32,558 bases of DNA from contig JAAYUJ010000015.1 in the NCBI GenBank assembly GCA_012517775.1, forward strand, positions 1 through 32,558, read 5' to 3'. This DNA comes from Deltaproteobacteria bacterium (lineage in GTDB: Bacteria > Desulfobacterota > Syntrophobacteria > Syntrophobacterales > Syntrophobacteraceae). Position 1 is the stretch's first letter; every line of letters starts with the position of its first letter. Positions 1-9,918 of the stretch are shown here, piece after piece. Below the pieces are notes generated by a model. The model worked only from the letters and a program-made list of their open reading frames with translations. It searched no databases and was not told the origin of the DNA. Both the position numbers and the translations under genes were made by a program.

Positions 1-2
1 GA

Positions 3-48
3 AGAAAAAAGAGGGCTCCCTCCGTTGCAGGGAGCTCTTTTTTTCTGC
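3..48. terminator. Bidirectional rho-independent terminator
   Basis: Hairpin aaaaaagagggctccct-ccgttgc-agggagctctttttttc, with an A-tract on the left and a T-tract on the right. Confidence 0.75.
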
Positions 49-143
49 GGAGGATTGTTCATTCGACAGGAAGGCAACCTTTCAACACCCAGGAGGCTCT
101 ATGGTCTCCGGTGTGTTGCCTGGACAACGGAAGAGGGACGGGC

Positions 144-479
144 ATGACCGGGGTGTCTGTTGTTTTCGTAACAGCTGGAAGCGAAGAGGAGGCAATGAGT
201 GTTGGAGGAAAGCTCGTTGAAGAGCGTCTTGTTGCCTGCGTCAACATCATTCCTCGCATTCGCTCGATCTACTGGTGGAAGGAGAGGATATGCGATGAGG
301 AAGAGTACTGGTTGGTAATGAAGACAAGGACTGCTCTTGTTCCGACACTCCAAGCTCGTGTTCGCGAACTCCACAGCTACGAAGTTCCGGAGATCATTGC
401 GATTCCAATTGAACAGGGATTGCCTGAATATCTCGAGTGGGTTTTCGGTAACACCATTGACCAGAGCCGCTCTGCCTGA
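144..479 (+). CDS. cutA: Divalent-cation tolerance protein CutA
   Basis: MTGVSVVFVTAGSEEEA..LVEERLVACVNIIPRIRSIYWWKERICDEEEYWLVMKT..HSYEVPEIIAIPIEQGLPEYLEWV is typical of CutA1. The start is chosen at the internal ATG 144 rather than 111. Confidence 0.93.
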   Translation: MTGVSVVFVTAGSEEEAMSVGGKLVEERLVACVNIIPRIRSIYWWKERICDEEEYWLVMKTRTALVPTLQARVRELHSYEVPEIIAIPIEQGLPEYLEWVFGNTIDQSRSA

Positions 480-489
480 CCTTCACAGC

Positions 490-530
490 CTGCCTTGCTC
501 TCTGGATCGTCGTCAGGGCAGTCTGTTTTT
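490..530 (+). terminator. Putative rho-independent terminator downstream of cutA
   Basis: ctgccttg...cagggcag followed by tctgttttt, in the convergent cutA/hisD gap. Confidence 0.45.
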
Positions 531-539
531 CACGTATCC

Positions 540-1853
540 TCATCCCTTTTCCCGCTTCAACCTCATCCTTACCGAAGCTGCATGGGCTTCGAGACCTTCC
601 ATTTCCGCCATGCGCATAACAGCGGGCGCATCCCTCTCCATCGCGCTCTTCGAATAGGCGATCACACTTGTACGCTTCAGGAAATTATCCACGCCAAGGG
701 CAGAAGCGAAACGCGCTGTTCCCGACGTGGGGAGCACATGGTTGGGGCCTGCAAAGTAGTCTCCTACGGCTTCCGGTGTCCAGTTTCCCAGGAAGACTGC
801 TCCTGCGTTTTCGACTCTGCCCAGCAGAGCCCAGGGATCGCCGACCTGCAACTCCAGATGCTCGGGGGCGATACGATTGGCGAGCTCGATGGCTTGATCC
901 AGGCCATTGACAAGAAAAACAGCCCCGAAAGACTGGAGCGATTCCCTGGCGATATCCTGCCGCGGAAGGGTCGCGAGTTGCCTCTCGATGCTTTCCGCTG
1001 CCCCAGTGGCAATCGCCTCATTCGTCGCAACCAGTATTGAGCTTGCCATGGGATCGTGTTCGGCCTGGCTGAGCATATCCGCCGCCACGCAGCCGACGTC
1101 GGCCTGTTCGTCAGCAATCACGAGTATCTCACTTGGCCCTGCCAGAAGATCGATGCCCACTTCGCCAAAGACGATTCTCTTGGCAAGAGCGACATAGACA
1201 TTTCCGGGGCCGACGATAACATCCACACACCGTATCCGGTCGGTTCCGAAGGCCAGAGCTCCAATGGCCCAGGCACCGCCGACCTTGTGAATGCGGGATA
1301 TTCCCACTTCCTGTGCCGCTACGAGCAGTTGGGGGCTAACGCTTCCATCCGGTCGGGGGGGAGTCACCATGGCCAGGTCGGGAACGCCTGCAATACGTGC
1401 GGGGATGCCATTCATGAGGACTGAAGAGATGAGAGGGGTTTGGCCGCCCTTGCCGCCGGGGATATAAAGACCCGCTGAGGCGACAGGTCGGACTATCTGA
1501 CCGAGAAAGGTGCCGTCCGGCTTGGTGGTGAAATATGAGGAGCGGGCCTGGTGTCTGTGGAAAGACTCGATATTGGCAATGGCCTTCTGAAGGACATGGA
1601 CAAAATCCTCACCGACACTCTCATAGGCCTGCCTGATTTCACTCTCCCCGACAGTCAACGCATGAGCTGTCATCTCGGGAGCGTCAAAAGCTCTTGTGTA
1701 GTCCAAGAGGGCTGCATCGCCATCTCGTCTGACACGGTCAAGAATCTCCTCCACCCTCTTGACAAGCAGTGGGTCCACTCCCAACTTGCGGGCGGCAATT
1801 TCCTTCAATCGAGCTTCTGCATCTTCCGAGGGATACGGAATCGGAGGGAGCAT
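540..1853 (-). CDS. hisD: Histidinol dehydrogenase
   Basis: GLYIPGGKGGQTPLISSVLMNGIPARIAGV, KVGGAWAIGALAFGT, VDVIVGPGNVYVALAKR, GPSEILVIAD, GPNHVLPTSGTARFAS. The start is likely at Met67 of the listed ORF (1853), just after the upstream gene ends. Confidence 0.95.
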   Translation of the reverse strand: MLPPIPYPSEDAEARLKEIAARKLGVDPLLVKRVEEILDRVRRDGDAALLDYTRAFDAPEMTAHALTVGESEIRQAYESVGEDFVHVLQKAIANIESFHRHQARSSYFTTKPDGTFLGQIVRPVASAGLYIPGGKGGQTPLISSVLMNGIPARIAGVPDLAMVTPPRPDGSVSPQLLVAAQEVGISRIHKVGGAWAIGALAFGTDRIRCVDVIVGPGNVYVALAKRIVFGEVGIDLLAGPSEILVIADEQADVGCVAADMLSQAEHDPMASSILVATNEAIATGAAESIERQLATLPRQDIARESLQSFGAVFLVNGLDQAIELANRIAPEHLELQVGDPWALLGRVENAGAVFLGNWTPEAVGDYFAGPNHVLPTSGTARFASALGVDNFLKRTSVIAYSKSAMERDAPAVMRMAEMEGLEAHAASVRMRLKREKG

Positions 1854-1854
1854 T

Positions 1855-2628
1855 TCATCCTCCTTCCATTGCCACCACGAAAGCATCGACAAATCCCATG
1901 CCCTGCAATCGTCGCATTTCCTGCTGAGCCAGTAGAATGTCCTGATAGTTGCCGACCTGGACTCGAAAGTACTGGCATCCCTTGTCATGGAAGGGAAAGA
2001 TCTGGATGCTCCCGTACCCGCCAGACATCTTTTCCTTAAGTCGCTGAGCATTCATCTGTTCAACGAACGCTCCTATCTGCACGGCAAAGGAACCGTAACG
2101 GAACGAGGGAAGGGGATCGACCTTCCAGTAGGTGTTCTGCCCGATATGTTGTTCGGTTGCCACCTGCACCGCCTCGACCCTCACTCGGGCAAGGCCTTTC
2201 TGATATGATCCCAGTTCCTGAGCAGCTCTGCAGGAGAGATCGATAATCCTGCCGGACACAAACGGTCCGCGATCGTTCACTCTCAGAATGATCGAATTGC
2301 CGTTCTGCAGGTTGGTCACTTTGACATAAGTACCCAAGGGAAGCGTCTTGTGTGCGGCGGTCATGGCGTACATGTCATACGGTTCTCCACATGAGGTGGG
2401 TTTCCCGTGAAAATCCCGGCCGTACCAGCTCGCGAAGCCTTCCTCCCTGTAACCCTCCGCGCTGGGCAGGGGATAGTACCATATGCCGTTGATCTGGTAA
2501 GGCCTCTGGGTCTTGAGTTCGGCTTGAGGCGGAGGTTTGGGAGGTGAAGGCGTTGTCGAACAACCCGCAAGAACGAGAAGAACGAGAAGACTCGTATATC
2601 TGCTTTTGATCAAAGAGATTCTTTCCAT
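1855..2628 (-). CDS. rlpA: RlpA-like septal ring lytic transglycosylase lipoprotein with C-terminal SPOR domain
   Basis: Lipobox LVLAGC; EGFASWYGRDFHGKPTSCGEPYDMYAMTAAHKTLPLGTYVKVTNLQNGNSIILRVNDRGPF; C-terminal FAVQIGAF..FRVQVGNY SPOR repeat. Confidence 0.9.
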   Translation of the reverse strand: MERISLIKSRYTSLLVLLVLAGCSTTPSPPKPPPQAELKTQRPYQINGIWYYPLPSAEGYREEGFASWYGRDFHGKPTSCGEPYDMYAMTAAHKTLPLGTYVKVTNLQNGNSIILRVNDRGPFVSGRIIDLSCRAAQELGSYQKGLARVRVEAVQVATEQHIGQNTYWKVDPLPSFRYGSFAVQIGAFVEQMNAQRLKEKMSGGYGSIQIFPFHDKGCQYFRVQVGNYQDILLAQQEMRRLQGMGFVDAFVVAMEGG

Positions 2629-2674
2629 AAGTCTCTCATTTCGAAGTTCCCTGTCGCCATCAGAGGGGTATGGG

Positions 2675-2787
2675 TAACTTCTCAACAAGTGGGTCGGGAT
2701 TCCAATCCCGACAGCCTTAGCGCCAAGTTGTCGGGTATGGAAACCCGACCTGCGAAGTTCTCGATACCTGAGCTTATTGAGAAATTA
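2675..2787 (+). repeat. ~112-bp MITE-like intergenic repeat, copy A
   Basis: TIRs taacttctcaacaag ... cttattgagaaatta; internal hairpins gtcgggattccaatcccgac and gtcgggtatggaaacccgac. Confidence 0.85.
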
Positions 2788-2808
2788 CGGGTATGGGATC
2801 CAAACCCG

Positions 2809-4638
2809 CTAGAAATCCCCTGTTTCCTCCATTTTAGCCAGGTCTTCAAAACGGATGTCGATCCCGAGCACTCCCACGATCTCCTCCGATTCATTGCGAA
2901 TGGGCGCCGAAACCGTCACGCACAGTGCGCCCGTATACCGTGAAGTGTAGAAATCCGTGAGGTGGACTTTGCCGTTACGAACGGGCTCAATGAACCATGG
3001 ACGGTCCGACAGATCCTCACCCAACTTGGCGCTTTCGTATTTCGCCTTATCGACGATGTGCGTGATATTCCTGGTGATCTTTCGCCCTTCCTGGTCGGTG
3101 ATGTAGATATACTGGATGAATGGGTTGAGATCCAGAAGGGTCTGGAGGACGGGCTCCTGGCGACTGGGGTCCATGGTCTTGATGGCTTCGCTCTCCACCA
3201 CTTCCTCCACAAGATGGGCAGCGAGCGCGTTGGCTCTTCTCTTGAGTTTATCGAATTCACTGACGAAGTATTCGGGTAGATAACGTCTGGCCCAACGCTC
3301 GAGTTCCTCGGTCGATATCGACGTGTTTCTCCCCTCCTCGTACTCGTGCATGACCCGCTTATGAATCCGCACAACCCCAGGGTGACGCTTGTCAAGACGC
3401 CTTTCCCCTTCCAGGCGCAGCCGGTTGTTCACCCAGTAGGCGATACTTGAAACCCCGGATTTATCGGTGACGATGATGCTGACAGGTCTCTTCAGGAGCC
3501 TCTCCGTGTTGAAGATGTTGTAGATCTCTTCATCCTTGACCAGGCCGTCGGCGTGGATTCCGGCCCGGGTCGCATTGAATTCTTCACCTACGAAAGGATA
3601 ATTCGGGGGAATGCGATATCCGAGCTCAGTTTGGAAATACTCGGCCATATCGGTTATGGCGGTGGTGTCGATGCCGGACAGGGATCCCTTGAGGGAGATG
3701 TATTCCATGATGAGGCCTTCTATCGGCGCATTTCCAGTTCTTTCCCCGAAACCGAGCAGCGTGCCGTTCGCTCCGCTGCATCCGTAAAGCCAGGCAGAAG
3801 CAGCATTGGTCAGCACTTTGTGGAAGTCGTTGTGACCGTGCCATTCGAGTAAATTCCCGGGAACTCCGCCATCGTCTATGAACGTGCGCACCAGTTTGGG
3901 CACGCTTCGGGGCAGAGCGGTTCCAGGATAGGTAACTCCAAAGCCCAGCGTGTCGCAAAGGCGTATTTTGATGTCTATCCCGCTTTCTTCACGCAGACGC
4001 ATGAGCTCAATGGCGAAAGGAATGCAGAATCCATAAATGTCGGCCCGCGTGACGTCCTCAAAGTGGCAACGGGGAGTGATGCCCTTTTCAAGAGCAGCGC
4101 GAACGATTCCCAGATATTTGGCCAGAGCTGCCTTACGATCGATTTTGAGCTTAAGAAAGATATGATAATCGGAAACAGACGTGAGAATGCCCGTTTCCTT
4201 GATTCCCATGTCCGCAACAAGCTGAAGATCCTGTTCCACTGCGCGGATCCACCCTGTGATCTGCGGATAGGGGTAGTTCTTGGAAAGGCATTGCTCCAGA
4301 GCTTGACGGTCTTTCGATGTGTAGAGGAAGAACTCCGACTGACGGATAACCCCCTGAGGTCCCGAAAGACGCTGGAGGAAATCAAACAGGGTTTCGATCT
4401 GTTTCACTGTGTAGGGTGGCCGAGCCTGCTGCCCATCTCGAAAGGTGGTGTCCGTGATGAAGATGTCCTCAGCGGGATCAATGGGCAGTAGTGTATGATC
4501 GAAATCAATCTTGGGCACTTCCTCATACGAGAAGATTTCCCTCATGAGGTTGGGTTCCGGAACTTCCATCAGATTGTGCTGCCAGAACTTGGAATGCTCG
4601 TGTTCCAAAACCCGTCTTTTGGGGTTCCATCGGGCCAT
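2809..4638 (-). CDS. HMGL-like (isopropylmalate/homocitrate/Re-citrate synthase superfamily) protein with C-terminal Cache-like domain
   Basis: Catalytic-type motifs ITDTTFRDGQQARPPYT, LEWHGHND, GERTGNAPIEGL, GIHADGLVKD; C-terminal IYITDQEGRKITRNIT..DRPWFIEPVRNGKVHLTDFYTSRYTGALCVTVSAPIRNESEEIVGVLGIDIRFEDL resembles a Cache sensor. Confidence 0.82.
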   Translation of the reverse strand: MARWNPKRRVLEHEHSKFWQHNLMEVPEPNLMREIFSYEEVPKIDFDHTLLPIDPAEDIFITDTTFRDGQQARPPYTVKQIETLFDFLQRLSGPQGVIRQSEFFLYTSKDRQALEQCLSKNYPYPQITGWIRAVEQDLQLVADMGIKETGILTSVSDYHIFLKLKIDRKAALAKYLGIVRAALEKGITPRCHFEDVTRADIYGFCIPFAIELMRLREESGIDIKIRLCDTLGFGVTYPGTALPRSVPKLVRTFIDDGGVPGNLLEWHGHNDFHKVLTNAASAWLYGCSGANGTLLGFGERTGNAPIEGLIMEYISLKGSLSGIDTTAITDMAEYFQTELGYRIPPNYPFVGEEFNATRAGIHADGLVKDEEIYNIFNTERLLKRPVSIIVTDKSGVSSIAYWVNNRLRLEGERRLDKRHPGVVRIHKRVMHEYEEGRNTSISTEELERWARRYLPEYFVSEFDKLKRRANALAAHLVEEVVESEAIKTMDPSRQEPVLQTLLDLNPFIQYIYITDQEGRKITRNITHIVDKAKYESAKLGEDLSDRPWFIEPVRNGKVHLTDFYTSRYTGALCVTVSAPIRNESEEIVGVLGIDIRFEDLAKMEETGDF

Positions 4639-4686
4639 GGATGATGTCTCCTGTTCATGGGGATACGGCTTTGCGCCCCGACTCGC

Positions 4687-4795
4687 ACCTTCTCAATAAG
4701 TGGGTCGGGACTCCAATCCCGACAGCGTCTGCACCCGTATGTCGGTTGTGGAAACCCGACACAGGACGAGAGATAGGGACTCATTGAGAAGTCAC
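4687..4795 (+). repeat. MITE-like intergenic repeat, copy B
   Basis: accttctcaataag ... ctcattgagaagtca, with internal gtcgggactccaatcccgac hairpin. Confidence 0.83.
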
Positions 4796-4977
4796 CTCCA
4801 ACTCTTAACGAGTAGTATATTTTACTTTAAGAGTGTATGGAGGAAACGCCGGCTGCTTCCCCCCATGGTACGATTCATAAGAACCACGTGCAACCGGCTC
4901 GTCACCCCCTTCGATCATGGGGGAAACCAGATGTGCAACCGGCTGACCTCCTGCCTCACCGTCGAAGAGCCCATCAC

Positions 4978-5092
4978 TGTACTCTCTCAACAAGAAGGTC
5001 GGGATTCCAATCCTGACAGCCTTTGCGCCAATGTGCCGGGTATGGGAAGCCGATCCTTGAAGCAATGGTCACCTTGACTTATTGAGAAATTA
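4978..5092 (+). repeat. MITE-like intergenic repeat, copy C (diverged)
   Basis: ctctctcaacaag ... cttattgagaaatta; internal gtcgggattccaatcctgac. Confidence 0.8.
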
Positions 5093-5277
5093 CCCCTCAC
5101 GCCCCCATGGAATGCCCATCATGATGAAAAGCGCCGGATTCTGCCGCCGAGTGCGCAGAGCCTGCGGAGACTTCCATCATATGATTCTCTGTGTGGTTTC
5201 TGTCATCTCTGGTGAAGTCAAGAGTCATCATGGCAGATGACTGCGTTCAGAGAATGTGTCCTGCAGGCGACAACGAG

Positions 5278-7143
5278 TTACTGATTCTCGATCTTGACGC
5301 ACAGTTCAAGTAATTGACCGATTTCAGGCTCTGACGGGGCTCCACTCATGAGACAGGTTGCCTTCTGGGTCTTGGGAAAGGCGATCACATCCCTGATGGA
5401 GAGGGAATGGGTCAGCAACATGATCAGCCTGTCAAAACCGAATGCGATGCCTCCATGGGGAGGCGCACCGTGCTGAAGCGCTTCGAGTAGAAAACCGAAC
5501 TTCATCTGCGCCTCTTCCTCTCTGATTCCCAGTGCTCGAAAGACCAGTCCCTGGATGTCCTGGCGATGGATTCGAATGCTTCCCCCCCCGATCTCAATGC
5601 CGTTGAGAACAAGATCGTAGGCCCGGCTGCGCACCTTATCCGGTTCGTGGGGAAGAAGATTCAGATCCTCCTCCATGGGGGCCGTGAATGGATGATGCAC
5701 AGACGTATAACGCTTTTCCTCGTGATCCCATTCAAGCAGAGGAAACTCGGTGACCCAGACAAAATCATACGCCCCGGATTTGATCAGATTCAACTGATGA
5801 GCCAGGCGAACCCGGAGGTTTCCGAGTCCGTCATGGACGATTTTGGGCTGGTCTGCAAGGAAGAAGACAATATCTCCCTCTTCCAGCCGGAGTCGCTCAG
5901 TGAGTGCAGCGCGGACAGAATCCTGCATGAACTTGGCAATGGGGGATTGCCAGCCGTCGGGCATTATCTTGATCCATGCCATTCCCTTGGCCCCGTATAT
6001 TTTAACGAAGTCGATCAAGTCGTCCAGTTCCTTTCGGGACAACCCACTTCCCTGAGGAAGGCGCATTGCCTTAACCAACCCTCCCTGCTCCGTCACCTGC
6101 CGAAAGACCTTGACCTCCGATGCCTCGGCAAGATCCGTGATGTTCACGAGGTGAAGCCCGAATCGCGTATCGGGTCTATCCGTTCCATAGCAGTCCATGG
6201 CATCTGAGTAAGTGATTCTTGAAAAAGGCGTATTGAGCTCAATCCCGAGAAGCCGCCGGAACAGCGAGACCAGCCAGCCCTCTATGAGCCCATAGATTGT
6301 CTCCTCACGGACGAAGGACATCTCGAGATCCACCTGGGTGAACTCGGGCTGGCGGTCCGCACGCAGGTCCTCGTCTCTGAAACACCTCACTATTTGATAA
6401 TAACGATCAAAACCCGCAACCATCAAGAGTTGCTTGAAAATCTGAGGAGACTGGGGAAGGGCGTAGAACCTGCCAGGATTCACACGGCTGGGAACGAGAT
6501 AGTCGCGGGCTCCTTCGGGTGTGCTCTTGGTAAGGACCGGGGTCTCGATCTCGAGAAAGCCATGTTCATCCAGATAGGTGCGGGTAATTTGCGCGGCGCG
6601 GTGCCGCATCAAGAGATTTCTCGTCATTCTCGGTCGTCTCAGGTCCACGTAACGGTATCGTAGCCGCACATTCTCGCTGGCTTCCACATCGTCTTCGATG
6701 TGAAAAGGTGGAGTTTTTGCTGTGTTCAAGATCCTCAGGTCCGATGCGATGACCTCGATGGCTCCCGTACGAAGCCTGGGATTGGTCATTCCATCCGGCC
6801 GGTTTCTCACCTTGCCCTTGACCGCAACGACATATTCGCTCCTGAGGAGATGTGCTCTTTCGTGTGATCGTGAGTCGATCTGGGGATCGAAAACGATCTG
6901 GGTGATGCCTTCACGGTCTCTCAAATCAATAAAAATAAGTCCTCCGTGATCCCGGCGGCGTTGTACCCAACCCATCAAAGTGACAAATTCGCCCACCCAG
7001 AGATGGTCAAGTGAGTTGCAGTCATGAGTCTTTACCCAATCTCCAAGCGAGTCCAGAGTAACGGATGGCGATGCAAGAATTTCCTGCCTATCGTCCTGCT
7101 GCTTTTCCAGAAAATCCACTCTATGGTCCTCCTCGTATATCAT
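5278..7143 (-). CDS. aspS: Aspartyl-tRNA synthetase
   Basis: [121 protein letters not shown]. The exact N-terminus is uncertain (extended relative to typical AspRS). Confidence 0.96.
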   Translation of the reverse strand: MIYEEDHRVDFLEKQQDDRQEILASPSVTLDSLGDWVKTHDCNSLDHLWVGEFVTLMGWVQRRRDHGGLIFIDLRDREGITQIVFDPQIDSRSHERAHLLRSEYVVAVKGKVRNRPDGMTNPRLRTGAIEVIASDLRILNTAKTPPFHIEDDVEASENVRLRYRYVDLRRPRMTRNLLMRHRAAQITRTYLDEHGFLEIETPVLTKSTPEGARDYLVPSRVNPGRFYALPQSPQIFKQLLMVAGFDRYYQIVRCFRDEDLRADRQPEFTQVDLEMSFVREETIYGLIEGWLVSLFRRLLGIELNTPFSRITYSDAMDCYGTDRPDTRFGLHLVNITDLAEASEVKVFRQVTEQGGLVKAMRLPQGSGLSRKELDDLIDFVKIYGAKGMAWIKIMPDGWQSPIAKFMQDSVRAALTERLRLEEGDIVFFLADQPKIVHDGLGNLRVRLAHQLNLIKSGAYDFVWVTEFPLLEWDHEEKRYTSVHHPFTAPMEEDLNLLPHEPDKVRSRAYDLVLNGIEIGGGSIRIHRQDIQGLVFRALGIREEEAQMKFGFLLEALQHGAPPHGGIAFGFDRLIMLLTHSLSIRDVIAFPKTQKATCLMSGAPSEPEIGQLLELCVKIENQ

Positions 7144-7263
7144 GTCGGCTGGTAGCCGATTATCTGCAAGAAATGGAAGACAGGCCGGAAAAACTGGTCC
7201 GGAGATGATCGCCGGCCCCGGTCATCTGCCGGAAACTCCATGCCAGGGAGGCACCGGCAGAGG

Positions 7264-8547
7264 TCAGCCGTTTGATGACTTTCGGTCCTTGCCGCACATC
7301 TCCAGCAGTGTCGGGACAATGCGATCCAGGGAGAGAACGTTCTGGGTCTTGTTGATCATATCGCGAATCTGGGCTTCTCCCCTGCTCAATTCGTTTTCCC
7401 CAATGATGACAACATGCTGTGCCGCCAGTTTGTCCGCGCGTCGCATCTGGCTCTTGAGGCTTCGTCCCTCGTACTCCATATCCGCAGCAAGGCCTTCTTT
7501 TCGCAATTCCTGCAAGAGAAGGAAACCCCTCGTTCTTGAAGCCTCTCCCAATGCCGCGACGAAAATCCTGGGTGATGGTGTCCCAACTTGCTGATTTTGC
7601 TGAAGGAGCAAAATGAGACGTTCCATTCCAATGGCAAATCCAATTCCCGGGATGTCCGGTCCTCCCAGGTCTTTTACAAGCCCATTGTAACGCCCTCCTC
7701 CCCCAATGGCGTTCTGGGCGCCGAGTTGGTCAGTGATGACCTCGAAGGTGGTTCTCATATAGTAGTCCAGTCCACGGACCATTCGCGGGTTGACCAAAAA
7801 GGGAGTCTGCAGCTGGGAAAGATAAGACTTCACCCGTGCGAAATGGCTTGCACACTCCTCGCAGATCGAGTCGCCGAGAATCGGCGCATCACCAAGGACG
7901 GACTGGCACCGCTCGACCTTGCAGTCAAATACCCTGAGTGGATTGGTGTGCCTGCGCCTTTCACAGTCGGGGCACAGTGTTTCGGCGTGGTCTGCCAGAT
8001 AAGACTGAAGGAGAATTCGATAGGATGAACGGCAACTTGGGCAACCGAGTGAATTGAGATGCAGTACCACCCCCACGAGGCCGAGACGCTCCAGAAACAG
8101 GCGGAGCATGTAAATCACCTCTGCATCGAGCATGGGATCATCCACACCGAAGGCTTCCACGTCGATCTGGTGAAACTGCCGGTAACGCCCCTTCTGGGGA
8201 CGCTCATGGCGGAACATGGGCCCAATCGCGTAGAACTTGCGCACCAGAGGGTCTGCGTGGAGATTGTGTTGGATGAGAGCCCGGACGATGGATGCGGTGG
8301 CCTCGGGGCGAAGGCTTACCAAATCCCCTTTTCGGTCTGCGAACGCGTACATTTCCTTTTCAACGATGTCCGTGCTTTCGCCGATGCTTCGCGCGAAGAG
8401 CTCCAGTTTTTCGAGAACGGGTGTACGAATCTCATAATACCCGAAATCTTCCATCACCATTCTCGCAGTCTGCTCAACACGCTGCCACCAAGCGATCTCA
8501 TTGGGGAGAATATCATTCATGCCACGGATGGCCTGGATCAAGCCCAT
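7264..8547 (-). CDS. hisS: Histidyl-tRNA synthetase
   Basis: MGLIQAIRGMNDILPNE, LRPEATASIVRAL, FYAIGPMFRHERPQKGRYRQFHQIDVEAFG, GLDYYMRTTFEV, GGGGRYNGLVKDLGGPDIPGIGFAIGMERL. Start at Met33 of the listed ORF. Confidence 0.95.
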   Translation of the reverse strand: MGLIQAIRGMNDILPNEIAWWQRVEQTARMVMEDFGYYEIRTPVLEKLELFARSIGESTDIVEKEMYAFADRKGDLVSLRPEATASIVRALIQHNLHADPLVRKFYAIGPMFRHERPQKGRYRQFHQIDVEAFGVDDPMLDAEVIYMLRLFLERLGLVGVVLHLNSLGCPSCRSSYRILLQSYLADHAETLCPDCERRRHTNPLRVFDCKVERCQSVLGDAPILGDSICEECASHFARVKSYLSQLQTPFLVNPRMVRGLDYYMRTTFEVITDQLGAQNAIGGGGRYNGLVKDLGGPDIPGIGFAIGMERLILLLQQNQQVGTPSPRIFVAALGEASRTRGFLLLQELRKEGLAADMEYEGRSLKSQMRRADKLAAQHVVIIGENELSRGEAQIRDMINKTQNVLSLDRIVPTLLEMCGKDRKSSNG

Positions 8548-8793
8548 GACAATTCCTTGAAAAAAGATAACAAAATCAACCAGCAAACTTATCTCTCTAA
8601 AAAAAGGCAGTGGGAAAGTCAAGCAAAACATCCTCCTGCCCAACGTGAAAAGTAATTTCTTCGATAACCTCCGAGGTTTATCCCCGCGGCACAGGGAACT
8701 GAACCTGCAAACCCCTTACACATAAGGCTCAAGTCGTGAGGACATCTTGACGTTAATATGGGAGGTGACTAACGCCGACAACTGGAGAGACTG

Positions 8794-9918
8794 ATGGGTT
8801 CCGACAATGTGATGTTCCTTGAAGTAATCGAATGGTTCGATCCCACGGGACAGGAGATGCTCCACCGGATTCCCGAGGAGGGCTCAGGAGAGATCAAGTA
8901 TGGGGCGCAGCTGACCGTTCGAGAGAGTCAGGTGGGCGTATTCTTTTATCAGGGCAAGGCCATTCACCCTTTCGGCCCTGGAAGGCATACCCTGCAAACC
9001 GGCAACATTCCCATACTCAACAAGATTCTGAGCATCCCCTGGGGTTTTGCGAGTCCCCTGCGTGCCGAAGTCTATTTCGTCAACACCAAGGTGTTTACCA
9101 ACCTCAAGTGGGGGACGCGAGACCCGGTTGCGTTCAAGGATGCGGAGCTTGGGCTCATCCGCCTCAGGGCCCATGGCATCTTCAACGTACAGGTTCTCCA
9201 GCCCCTTCTGTTCATCAACTCACTGGTGGGCACCCTCGGCCAGTTCAGCACCGATGGCATCGAGGAATACCTCAGCCGTGTCATCGTCTCCCGTTTGAAC
9301 GACTACATGGGGGAACGGTTGCGATCAGTCCTGGATCTTCCCGGACAATACGAGCCATGGGCAGAGGGTCTCAGAACCAAGGTCCAGGAGGATCTTGGCA
9401 ATTTCGGCCTGGGGCTCACCCATCTCTACATCAATTCCATCACGCCGCCGTCCGATGTGCAGAAAGCCATCGACGACCGCAGCAAGCTCGCCCTGTTTCA
9501 GGATCTCAACCGGCTCCTTCAGCTCAAGGCGGCCAATGCCCTTGAAAAGATGGCGGAAACAGGAGGGGGTGCATCGGAAGGTCTCGGGCTTGGAGTCGGC
9601 CTGATGATACCGGGCTTGATGCATCATCTGGCAAAGTTCCATGATGGCACGACAATTGAGTCCACAGAGCCCTTGAAGTGCCCGGACTGTGACCGGCCCG
9701 TCCCGCCGGATGCGCGGTTCTGCCCCCAATGCGGCCATCAGATGATGCTCTTTTCCAGGTGCGTCGGTTGTGGAAAGAACCTGCCGCCCGGTGCCCGCTT
9801 TTGCTCCCGGTGCGGCTCACCGGTGGATCAAGGACCTGTCCAGAAGAAGTGTTCCCACTGCGGCAGGGAAAACCTCCCTCAATCCGTCTTCTGCAACCAC
9901 TGTGGCGAACGGCTCTGA
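8794..9918 (+). CDS. SPFH (YdjI/virion-core-type) domain protein with C-terminal tandem zinc ribbons
   Basis: MFLEVIEWFDPTGQEMLHRIPEEGSGEIKYGAQLTVRESQVGVFFYQGKAIHPFGPGRHTLQTGNIPIL (SPFH/YdjI-like), then three CxxC...CxxC ribbons (CPDC..CPQC, CVGC..CSRC, CSHC..CNHC). GGAGA ribosome-binding site precedes the ATG. Confidence 0.85.
   Translation: MGSDNVMFLEVIEWFDPTGQEMLHRIPEEGSGEIKYGAQLTVRESQVGVFFYQGKAIHPFGPGRHTLQTGNIPILNKILSIPWGFASPLRAEVYFVNTKVFTNLKWGTRDPVAFKDAELGLIRLRAHGIFNVQVLQPLLFINSLVGTLGQFSTDGIEEYLSRVIVSRLNDYMGERLRSVLDLPGQYEPWAEGLRTKVQEDLGNFGLGLTHLYINSITPPSDVQKAIDDRSKLALFQDLNRLLQLKAANALEKMAETGGGASEGLGLGVGLMIPGLMHHLAKFHDGTTIESTEPLKCPDCDRPVPPDARFCPQCGHQMMLFSRCVGCGKNLPPGARFCSRCGSPVDQGPVQKKCSHCGRENLPQSVFCNHCGERL

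Noticed and set aside
495-2039. Plus-strand ORFs 495..1040 and 1551..2039 opposite hisD
   Set aside because: Fully antisense to hisD and without family features.
4796-4977. 86-aa ORF 4805..5065 (-) and the gtgcaaccggct direct repeat as a gene or regulatory array
   Set aside because: Only two short repeat units, and the ORF runs into MITE copy C. Not supportable as a feature.
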